Origin: Sphingopyxis sp.
GTDB taxonomy: Bacteria; Pseudomonadota; Alphaproteobacteria; Sphingomonadales; Sphingomonadaceae
Length of the DNA stretch: 5,783 bases
NCBI GenBank assembly: GCA_012035435.1
Contig: JAAUPH010000173.1
Coordinates: 1 to 5,783, forward strand
Direction of reading: 5' to 3'
Positions 1-5,659 of this stretch are shown here, piece by piece; position 1 is the first letter of the stretch, and the number at the start of each line of letters is the position of its first letter. The position numbers and the translations under genes were made by a program. The notes beneath the pieces were generated by a model. That model saw only the letters and a list, made by a program, of their open reading frames with translations, was not told the DNA's origin and did no database searches.

Positions 1-902
1 ACCTCGAAACCTGGGACGAATGGAACGGCGACAAGATGTTTGTCGAGGACATCATGCGCTTCCTCGACAATGTTCTTCAGGATTATATCGACCGCGCCCC
101 CGATGAAATGGCACGCGCCAAATATTCGGCGAGCCGCGAACGTTCGGTTGGCCTTGGCGTCATGGGCTATCACAGCTTTCTGCAGGCGCGCGGCCTCCCC
201 TTTGAGGGCGCGATGGCGAAGTCGTGGAACCTCAAAATCTTCAAGCATATCCGCGCGCAGGTCGATCAGGCCTCGATGCTGCTCGCCAAGGAACGCGGCC
301 CCTGCCCCGATGCCGCCGACATGGGCGTGATGGAACGCTTCAGCTGCAAAATGGCAATCGCGCCGACCGCGTCGATTTCGATCATCTGCGGCGGCACCAG
401 CGCGTGCATCGAACCGATCCCGGCGAATATCTACACCCACAAGACGCTGTCGGGCAGCTTCATCGTCAAAAACCCGCATCTGGAATCGCTGCTGGTCGAC
501 AAGGCGAAGAATAGCGACGCGGTGTGGAACAGCATTTTGGAGAAGGGCGGCAGCGTCCAGCACCTCGACTTCCTGTCGCAGGATGAAAAGGACTGTTTCA
601 AGACCAGCTTTGAAATCGACCAGCGCTGGCTGCTCGAACTCAGCGCTGATCGTACGCCCTATATCGATCAGGCCGCATCGCTGAACCTGTTCATCCCGGC
701 AGACGCGGAGAAATGGGACCTCCTCATGCTCCACTACCGCGCGTGGGAGCTGGGCATCAAATCGCTCTACTATCTCCGGTCAAAGAGCATCCAGCGCGCG
801 GGCTTCGCCGGCGGGGTTGAGGCAGACAACACCGCAGAGGCCGCAAAGTTCGAACTGTCGGCGGAAACAACCGACTATGACGAATGTCTGGCATGTCAGT
901 GA
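1..902 (+). CDS. nrdA: Ribonucleoside-diphosphate reductase large (alpha) subunit, 3' part
   Basis: This is the C-terminal 299 residues of the class I ribonucleotide reductase large subunit, which reduces ribonucleoside diphosphates to deoxyribonucleotides in the cytosol together with NrdB. The reading frame is open from the window edge, so the methionine at 36 is internal. Visible family motifs are RSVGLGVMGYHSF (about 143-181), the phosphate-binding region PTASISIICGGT (363-398), the tandem tyrosines of the radical-transfer path in SLYYLR (codons 768-773), and the terminal ECLACQ with two cysteines (codons 885-887 and 894-896), which serve as the disulfide shuttle re-reducing the active site. 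The catalytic NxCxE segment and any ATP-cone lie upstream of the window. The C-terminal cysteines are spaced CxxC, closer than the Cx4C of E. coli NrdA. The gene ends just before an inverted repeat. Identification is very secure; nothing in the visible part is broken. Confidence 0.96.
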   Translation, partial: LETWDEWNGDKMFVEDIMRFLDNVLQDYIDRAPDEMARAKYSASRERSVGLGVMGYHSFLQARGLPFEGAMAKSWNLKIFKHIRAQVDQASMLLAKERGPCPDAADMGVMERFSCKMAIAPTASISIICGGTSACIEPIPANIYTHKTLSGSFIVKNPHLESLLVDKAKNSDAVWNSILEKGGSVQHLDFLSQDEKDCFKTSFEIDQRWLLELSADRTPYIDQAASLNLFIPADAEKWDLLMLHYRAWELGIKSLYYLRSKSIQRAGFAGGVEADNTAEAAKFELSAETTDYDECLACQ

Positions 903-909
903 ACTGTAC

Positions 910-989
910 CTGTCTTCCCCGCGAAAGCGGGAATCCGGGGCATGGTAGCACCGTGTAGCACTGGATCCCCGCTTTAGCGGGGAAGACAG
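910..989. repeat. Paired inverted repeat (REP/MITE-like) after nrdA
   Basis: Two 29-base arms at 910-938 and 961-989 are reverse complements at 26 of 29 positions, separated by 22 bases. Each arm also folds on itself: CCCGC-GAAA-GCGGG on the left and CCCCGC-TTTA-GCGGGG on the right. This double hairpin of the CCCCGCGAAAGCGGG type is a common intergenic element in sphingomonads and some other proteobacteria. It could act as a transcription terminator or mRNA 3' stabiliser for nrdA. There is no T-run after either hairpin, so a classical intrinsic terminator is not clear. The symmetric pair looks like a REP doublet or a very small non-autonomous element. Confidence 0.8.
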
Positions 990-1016
990 CTGAAAGATGA
1001 TCCAAAAAAACCGAGC

Positions 1017-2018
1017 ATGCCGCCCTCCACCCCCACCCTCGGCGTTGCCATCGTCACCTTTAACAGCGCGGACGTGGTCCTCGCCTGCCTCGACAGCCTG
1101 CGCGCGTCGACGGACGCGACCGTGCGCATCGTCATCACCGACAATCAGTCGCAGGACGGCACCGTCGCCGCGATCACAGGATGGGCTGCGGCTCAGGGCC
1201 CCGACTTCACCCTCGCCGTCGTCGACGCCGATCCCATTGCTGCGCCCCGCGCCACACTCACGCTGATCCGCGCGGCCGTTAACGGCGGCTATGCGCACGG
1301 CGTCAACAGCGCCCTATCCTTCCTCCGCGCCGATCCCGCCATCGATCTTTTCTGGGTGCTCAACCCCGATTGCGTCGCGGCGCCGGGCACGGCGGCGGCC
1401 TATCTTGCCGCCGGGGCCGACCAGAATTTCACGCTGATGAGCAGCCGCACGCTGTTTCACGAAACACCCGATCAAATCCAGACCGACGGCGGCCGCGTGT
1501 CGCGCTGGACCGGGGTGTGCCACTCGGTCAACGCGGGCCAGGGCACCGCAACCGCGCAACCCGACGCTGCTACCCTCGATTTCCTGACCGGCGCCAACAT
1601 CGTCGCCTCGCGCCGCTTCCTCGACGCTGCGGGGTTGATGGTTGCTGATTATTTCCTGTTTTTCGAGGAAGTCGACTGGGCCTTTCGCCGCGGCGACCTG
1701 CCGCCGCGCCTTATCGCGGGGGCCGAGGTCTTCCACCACGGCGGCACCTCAATCGGATCGGGTTCGATCCGGCGGCGCGCGTCGGCGTTCGCCAATTATT
1801 TCAACCACCGCAACCGCATCCGCTTCGTCCGCCGCTTCATGCCGCTCACGCTCCCCGGAGCGCTGGCCTTTTCGCTGGCGAAGGCAGCGCAGCTAATCCT
1901 CACCGGGGGGCGGGCCGAGGGGTGGGCGATTCTTGCCGGCAGCTTTGGCCTTCCCGCCCCCGCATCCGTCCGCGACCGGCTCGGCCCCGCCGCGCTACGC
2001 ATTGCGCTCGGCCGATGA
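1017..2018 (+). CDS. Glycosyltransferase family 2 protein, rhamnosyltransferase-like
   Basis: The 333-residue product is a GT-A fold family 2 glycosyltransferase of the WbbL/rhamnosyltransferase-like group, expected to move a sugar from a nucleotide donor to a cell-surface polysaccharide or lipid-linked acceptor at the inner membrane. Family features are an N-terminal VTFNS strand (residues 13-17), the nucleotide-binding DNQSQDGT (42-49), NGGYAHGVN (89-97), the DXD-like metal-binding LNPDC (115-119), the acceptor/base region FFEEVDW (215-221), and HHGGTS (240-245). A hydrophobic or amphipathic stretch around residues 278-297 may touch the membrane. The start at 1017 gives the usual few residues before the first beta strand; the ribosome site before it is weak. 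It lies between nrdA and nrdB without functional relation to them. Donor and acceptor sugars cannot be told from sequence. Confidence 0.88.
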   Translation: MPPSTPTLGVAIVTFNSADVVLACLDSLRASTDATVRIVITDNQSQDGTVAAITGWAAAQGPDFTLAVVDADPIAAPRATLTLIRAAVNGGYAHGVNSALSFLRADPAIDLFWVLNPDCVAAPGTAAAYLAAGADQNFTLMSSRTLFHETPDQIQTDGGRVSRWTGVCHSVNAGQGTATAQPDAATLDFLTGANIVASRRFLDAAGLMVADYFLFFEEVDWAFRRGDLPPRLIAGAEVFHHGGTSIGSGSIRRRASAFANYFNHRNRIRFVRRFMPLTLPGALAFSLAKAAQLILTGGRAEGWAILAGSFGLPAPASVRDRLGPAALRIALGR

Positions 2019-2049
2019 CAGCGATGGTAGCGCCCGCATGCCTCCACCC

Positions 2050-2092
2050 CAACATCTTGTGGCCGGAGCGTCACACGTCCGCAAAATTTGTG
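2050..2092. promoter_or_regulatory. Candidate tandem NrdR boxes upstream of nrdB
   Basis: On the minus strand the segment 2050-2061 reads CACAAGATGTTG, which agrees at 10 of 12 positions with the CACAAGATATAG form I recall for alphaproteobacterial NrdR boxes. A weaker copy at 2081-2092 (plus strand GCAAAATTTGTG) shares the TTGTG half exactly 31 bp downstream, about three helical turns. NrdR, the repressor of ribonucleotide reductase genes, binds paired boxes on the same DNA face. The sites lie 102-144 bases before the nrdB start, in the 175-base gap after the glycosyltransferase. I saw no convincing -35/-10 pair near them. The second box is degenerate, so this is a moderate call. Confidence 0.4.
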
Positions 2093-2193
2093 CAAAGCCA
2101 GTGGCATTTGCTGCTTTTTTACTCTATCCAAATCCCCTGGCCGCGCCCCGCGTCGGCACAGCAAATTAACCAACAACCGGGAAGGTCGATCAA

Positions 2194-3252
2194 ATGCCGC
2201 TGTTAGAAGCCCGCACCCAGTATAAGCCCTTTGAATATCCCTGGGCCTATGATTTCTGGAAACGGCAACAGCAGATCCACTGGCTGCCCGAAGAGGTGCC
2301 GCTGGGGGAGGATTGCCGCGACTGGGCGCAAAAGATTTCGGAGCATGAACGCAATCTGCTCACGCAAATCTTCCGCTTCTTCACGCAGGCCGATGTCGAG
2401 GTGCAAAATTGCTACCACGACAAATATGGCCGCATCTTCAAACCCACCGAGGTGAAGATGATGCTGACCGCGTTCAGCAATATGGAAACCGTCCACATCG
2501 CGGCGTACAGCCATTTGCTCGACACCATCGGCATGCCCGAAACCGAATATTCGGCCTTCCTCGATTATCAGGAAATGGCCGACAAATGCAGTTACATGCA
2601 CCAGTTCGGTGTCGACAGCGACGAAGACATTGCGCGCACGCTCGCCATGTTCGGCGGCTTTACCGAAGGGGTTCAGCTGTTCGCCAGCTTCGCCATGCTG
2701 ATGAATTTCCCGCGCTTCAACAAGATGAAGGGCATGGGCCAGATCGTCAGCTGGTCGGTGCGCGACGAAAGCCTGCACTGCGAAGGCATCACCAAGCTGT
2801 TCCATGCCTTTACCAAGGAACGCGACTGCCTGACCAAATCGGTCAAGGAAGACATTATCGATTGCTGTCAAAAAGTCGTGCGGCTGGAGGATGGCTTCAT
2901 CGACCTTGCGTTCGAAATGGGCCCGGTGCCGGGGATGACGGCGAAGGAAATCAAACGCTACATCCGCTACATCGCCGACTGGCGCTTGGGCCAGCTGGGC
3001 CTCCAGCCCATTTATATGATCGAGGAACACCCGCTGCCGTGGCTCGCCCCGCTCCTGAACGGCGTCGAGCATGCCAACTTCTTCGAAACCCGCGCGACCG
3101 AATATTCCAAGGCCTCGACGCGCGGCAATTGGGGTGAGGTCTGGACCAGCTTCGATAACCGCAAACGCGCAAAGCCAGGCGAGGTCGCTGCGGTCAACGA
3201 CGCGGGCGCAGAGGCGGACATGTTCGCCAGCGCGGGAATCGCGGCGGAGTAA
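2194..3252 (+). CDS. nrdB: Ribonucleoside-diphosphate reductase small (beta) subunit
   Basis: The 352-residue protein is the ferritin-like subunit that makes and holds the radical needed by NrdA. All six metal ligands of the class Ia family are in place: Asp67, Glu98, His101, Glu158, Glu192 and His195. Tyr105, seven residues after Glu98 in ETVHIAAY, matches the radical tyrosine of E. coli NrdB (Tyr122), so this is a tyrosyl-radical enzyme and not the Phe-bearing class Ic type. Glu192/His195 lie in RDESLHCEG. The acidic C-terminal tail is where NrdB normally docks on NrdA. A GGGAAGG Shine-Dalgarno at 2179-2185, eight bases before the ATG, supports the start. Length is normal for the family. 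It is separated from nrdA by the glycosyltransferase gene and has its own upstream region with candidate NrdR sites. Confidence 0.97.
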   Translation: MPLLEARTQYKPFEYPWAYDFWKRQQQIHWLPEEVPLGEDCRDWAQKISEHERNLLTQIFRFFTQADVEVQNCYHDKYGRIFKPTEVKMMLTAFSNMETVHIAAYSHLLDTIGMPETEYSAFLDYQEMADKCSYMHQFGVDSDEDIARTLAMFGGFTEGVQLFASFAMLMNFPRFNKMKGMGQIVSWSVRDESLHCEGITKLFHAFTKERDCLTKSVKEDIIDCCQKVVRLEDGFIDLAFEMGPVPGMTAKEIKRYIRYIADWRLGQLGLQPIYMIEEHPLPWLAPLLNGVEHANFFETRATEYSKASTRGNWGEVWTSFDNRKRAKPGEVAAVNDAGAEADMFASAGIAAE

Positions 3253-3260
3253 GTGCAAAG

Positions 3261-3282
3261 CCCCACCCGCTTGCGGGAGGGG
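3261..3282. repeat. Small GC-rich palindrome after nrdB
   Basis: The sequence CCCC-A-CCCGC-TT-GCGGG-A-GGGG forms a stem of nine base pairs broken by one A·A mismatch, starting nine bases after the nrdB stop codon. It is followed by TTGGGG, not a T-run. This resembles a short intergenic palindrome seen in many copies in sphingomonad genomes. It may slow or end transcription after nrdB, but it lacks the U-tract of an intrinsic terminator. Confidence 0.55.
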
Positions 3283-3303
3283 TTGGGGAGCGCGTGTAAG
3301 GCG

Positions 3304-3573
3304 ATGCCGATCATCTCGATATTCTTCGGCATCGTGATCCGCATGTATCACAACGATCATGCGCCGCCCCATTTTCACGCCAGCTACCAAGGTTTTGAAG
3401 CTCTGATCCGCATAGCGGACGGGTCGCTCTATGCCGGTTCGCTTCCGAACAAGGCGCTGCGTATCGTTCAGGAATGGACCGAACGCCACCGCGAAGACTT
3501 GCTCGCCAATTGGCAGCGTGGCGTCGATCTGTTACCTATGGAACTTATTCCGGGAGCAGACCTCGATGATTAA
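3304..3573 (+). CDS. DUF4160 domain-containing protein
   Basis: This 89-residue protein has the typical DUF4160 layout: MPIISIFFGIVIRMYHNDH at the start, APPHFHASYQG at residues 20-30, and a C-terminal LPNKALRIVQEW...HREDLLANW helix region. The family is small, cytosolic and of unproven function. It is often found next to DUF2442 genes, and this pair has been discussed as toxin-antitoxin-like. A GTG 51 bases upstream is in frame, but that extension would translate the palindromic repeat, and family members begin at MP-x-I. The ATG at 3304 is therefore preferred, although no strong ribosome site precedes it. The last eight bases overlap the next gene, so the two are probably translated together. 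The His-rich HNDHAPPHFH stretch could bind a metal or be catalytic; that is inference. Confidence 0.85.
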   Translation: MPIISIFFGIVIRMYHNDHAPPHFHASYQGFEALIRIADGSLYAGSLPNKALRIVQEWTERHREDLLANWQRGVDLLPMELIPGADLDD

Positions 3574-3832
3574 ATTGGCCCGCTGCGAATATCTTGGTGA
3601 CCTGCGTCTGCGCCTGACCTTTTCGGACGGGCAAAGCGGCGTGTGGGACGGCACCGGTTTGCTGCACAGCAAGGACACGCCGCTGACTATCCCGCTGCGT
3701 AACCCAACCGAATTCGCCCGCGCGTTCCTTGAAAACGGTGCCCTTGCCTGGCCGGTCGGACTGGAACTGGCACCCTGGACGCTCCACCAACAAATGGCCA
3801 CAACAGGCACCCTCGCGAAAGCCGCAGCATGA
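3566..3832 (+). CDS. DUF2442 domain-containing protein
   Basis: The 88-residue product matches the DUF2442 pattern: an N-terminal beta region (CEYLGDLRLRLTFSDGQSGVWD), a middle with PLRNPTEFARAFLENG, and the characteristic LAWPVGLELAPWTLHQQ near the end. The ATG at 3566 overlaps the DUF4160 stop (ATGATTAA), with a GGGAG ribosome site at 3552-3556 inside the preceding gene, which points to translational coupling. The open frame extends further upstream but only as overlap with DUF4160. DUF2442 proteins are small, often partner DUF4160, and in some proteins are fused to a helix-turn-helix, which suggests an antitoxin or regulator role. No DNA-binding part is visible in this one; the next gene may supply it. 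Confidence 0.85.
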   Translation: MIKLARCEYLGDLRLRLTFSDGQSGVWDGTGLLHSKDTPLTIPLRNPTEFARAFLENGALAWPVGLELAPWTLHQQMATTGTLAKAAA

Positions 3833-4050
3833 CCCCCACCACCAACCTGATCCTGTCCGCCCCCCAGCGCAAATGCCTGGAAGGCCTCAGCAACCGCGGC
3901 CCGCAACTCCCCAACGATCCGGTCCGGGACGAACTGGCCGCGCTCGCACTGATCGAGCAAAACGGGCCGAAATGGACGCTGACCGCGGCAGGCAAGAAAT
4001 TGCTATCGATACAGTCGAGCAAGCGAAATGTGGGCGGGTTTCGGGTTTGA
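3829..4050 (+). CDS. Small hypothetical protein, winged-helix-like
   Basis: This 73-residue protein starts at an ATGA overlap with the DUF2442 stop codon, the classic sign of coupled translation in one operon. I do not recognise a named family. Residues about 12-60 look like a short winged helix: a first helix (PQRKCLEGLSNRG), a recognition-type helix (DPVRDELAALALIEQNG) and a wing ending in KWTLTAAGKKLL, a pattern common at the end of MarR-like and similar domains. It may be the DNA-binding partner of the DUF4160/DUF2442 pair, regulating the operon. The coding frame fits the GC-rich third position use of the neighbours. Real gene is likely; function is inference. Confidence 0.65.
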   Translation: MTPTTNLILSAPQRKCLEGLSNRGPQLPNDPVRDELAALALIEQNGPKWTLTAAGKKLLSIQSSKRNVGGFRV

Positions 4051-4083
4051 GGGGCAGCACCAGCACCAACGGCATAGCCGGGA

Positions 4084-4110
4084 TTGACTAGAACATTATA
4101 TGAACATAGT
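4084..4110 (+). promoter_or_regulatory. Promoter with LexA (SOS) box before the methyltransferase gene
   Basis: GAACATTATATGAAC at 4091-4105 is a perfect GAAC-N7-GAAC direct repeat, the operator recognised by LexA of Alphaproteobacteria (written GTTC-N7-GTTC on the other strand), with the usual AT-rich spacer. It sits between a -35-like TTGACT (4084-4089) and a -10-like CATAGT (4105-4110; 15-base spacing, shorter than ideal), so bound LexA would block RNA polymerase. The predicted transcript would start near 4117, only a few bases before the ATG at 4120, and no Shine-Dalgarno is visible, so the mRNA may be nearly leaderless. The operator match is seen directly; promoter boxes and SOS control are inferred. 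Confidence 0.6.
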
Positions 4111-4119
4111 GCTTCATTC

Positions 4120-5071
4120 ATGAACTCCATCGAATTCTGCGCAGGTGCCGGTGGGCAAGCCTTGGGTCTGGAACAGGCCGGTTTTCACCACAATGCCCTC
4201 ATCGAAATCGAGCGCGATTTTGCCGCCACACTGCGGCTCAACCGGCCCAACTGGGATGTTCGATGCGCCGACATGAACGGGTTTGATGGGCGACCCTTTG
4301 CCGGGACCGAATTGTTCGCAGGCGGCCTCCCCTGCCCCCCCTTTTCGATCGCCGGCAAACAGCTTGGCGAACGCGATGAGCGCAACTTGTTTCCCGCCGC
4401 ACTGCGCTTGATCGACGAAATCCGTCCGCGCGCGATCATGATCGAAAATGTGCGCGGTTTCCTTTCGGCGGTGTTTGAGGATTATCGCACCGGTTTGAAA
4501 AGCCAGCTCGACAAAATGGGATATCACACCGATTGGCGCTTGCTCAACGCGTCCGATTTTGGCGTCCCGCAGCTGCGCCCGCGCGTTGTCATCGTCGCAG
4601 TGCGAAAGGACATATCCGATGCCTTCGATTGGCCCGATGTCCTGCCGCACAACCCGCCCACGGTCGGCGAAACGCTGCGCGATCTGATGGCGGCCAATGG
4701 CTGGCCGGCGCCGAGCGGTGGCGCGCGAGGCGAACGACATCGCCCCGACCATCGTAGGTGGTAGCAAGAAGCACGGTGGCCCCGACCTTGGCCCCACCCG
4801 CGCCCGCCGCGCTTGGGCGACGCTTGGGGTTGAGGGCAAAAGCCTCTTCAATGAAGCCCCGCCCACCGATTTCTTCGGCACCCCGCGCCTCACGGTGCGC
4901 ATGGTCGCGCGGCTGCAGGGCTTTCCGGACACTTGGCAATTCTACGGCGGCAAAACGGTCAGCTATCGACAAGTCGGCAACGCCTTTCCGCCCCCCGTCG
5001 CAATGGCCGTTGCGAACCGCATCCGCATCGCGCTCGCGGTGAACAAGCATTTTCTGGTGCGAGCAGCGTGA
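4120..5071 (+). pseudogene. C5-cytosine DNA methyltransferase, frameshifted
   Basis: The gene encodes a type II cytosine-C5 methyltransferase that transfers a methyl group from S-adenosylmethionine to its site in DNA and would protect it from the adjacent endonuclease. Motif I (FCAGAGG, residues 6-12), motif IV with catalytic Cys72 (PCPPFS, 71-76), motif VI (ENV, 109-111) and motif VIII (QLRPR, 151-155) are in the frame starting at 4120. The target-recognition part (IAPTIVGGSKKHGGPDLGP) and motif X (QVGNAFPPP, about 4970-4996) are two frames on. The break is at 4705-4730. There, GWP in the first frame, GAERWRA in the third and EANDIAPT in the second join into a family-like sequence if one base is missing near 4707 and one near 4727. 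Restored, the protein would be 317 residues, normal for small enzymes of this type. A TTG at 4084 is in frame but lies inside the promoter. Alternatives are sequencing error or a single +1 change. Confidence 0.82.
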
Positions 5072-5659
5072 GTTTGCTTCTGGCAGCGGCTATCAGCCCC
5101 TGCCTGACGTACACGTTGACTATGCCGACTTGGCCGCGCTTGAACGCAATCTTCTCAGTGCCGTTAAGGGCAAGGAATTGTTTGAGGAGAAGCTCCGTTC
5201 CTTCTTCCGCTCTGCCATTGACGAGGTCATCGATACAGCGCACCCCAGTCGATATTTCCTCTCTGATCTGGAGAAAACCGAAAAGACCTATCTCGGCACT
5301 AAATTCGAGATCCTGCTGCGCGACTGGTTACAGGTGCCGAAGGGGGTCGTTCTTGACCTGCTGATCGGTGGACGCGAAGTCGACGTCAAATCCACAACGG
5401 GCGGCAAGTCGGGCTGGTCAGGGCGCGGCAACAATATTTGCGTATCGGCGAGAACCGGGACAAGAAGACTAGCTTCTCTGCTAGTGGCACACGCAACATC
5501 TGGTGGATAGTTCAGCATTTTTCCTATACGCCGAACTTTTGGACGTCGGTTACAAAAGAACAACGAGAACGTATTATGTCGCCGCGCGGCGGGACCGAAC
5601 GGCTCACGGAATTATTTGAGCGTCATACGGAAACACCGGTCTCACGCGTCCTGATTGAG
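5068..5659 (+). pseudogene. NaeI-family type II restriction endonuclease, frameshifted and truncated
   Basis: The product would cleave DNA at the site methylated by the neighbouring enzyme. Similarity to NaeI is clear around TEKTYLGTKFEILL. Glu (codon 5307), Asp (5355), Asp (5382) and Lys (5388) have exactly the spacing of NaeI Glu70, Asp86, Asp95 and Lys97, so the metal-dependent nuclease centre is complete. The frame shifts near 5437: one missing T in the ATTT run would join GNNI to LRIGENRDKKTSFSASGTRNIWW. The second frame continues through NFW...RIMSPRGGTERLTELFERH to RVLIEGV, then is cut by the insertion element. The family's following DNA-binding segment is absent. The start is uncertain: the body frame opens at 5043 without an ATG. 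The GTG at 5068, overlapping the methyltransferase TGA, would need another missing base, and TTG 5130 is a late option. Recognition of GCCGGC is only a guess by family. Confidence 0.75.

Noticed and set aside
757..1005. Minus-strand frame with a VFPAKAGIQ-like peptide
   Set aside because: This peptide is simply the translated inverted repeat and is a common false gene in genomes with such repeats.
780..1298. 172-codon minus-strand frame
   Set aside because: It crosses the nrdA end, the repeat and the glycosyltransferase start in antisense and has no domain.
3253..3303. GTG at 3253 as the DUF4160 start
   Set aside because: The extra 17 residues are translated palindromic repeat and are not part of the DUF4160 family pattern.
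2203..3489. 428-codon open frame on the minus strand opposite nrdB
   Set aside because: It mirrors the nrdB coding frame, as expected in GC-rich DNA, has no recognisable domain, and nrdB with all its metal ligands is certain.
4084..4119. TTG at 4084 as the methyltransferase start
   Set aside because: It would put the LexA box and promoter inside the coding region; enzymes of this type start right before the motif I segment, as the ATG at 4120 does.
4114..4932. 272-codon open frame on the minus strand across the methyltransferase
   Set aside because: The plus strand carries all the methyltransferase motifs; the antisense frame is low in family-like features and rich in Arg, Gly and Ala.
4697..5071. 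Separate gene from an internal ATG at 4697
   Set aside because: Its product is the C-terminal half of the methyltransferase (target recognition and motif X) and is only split off by the frameshift.
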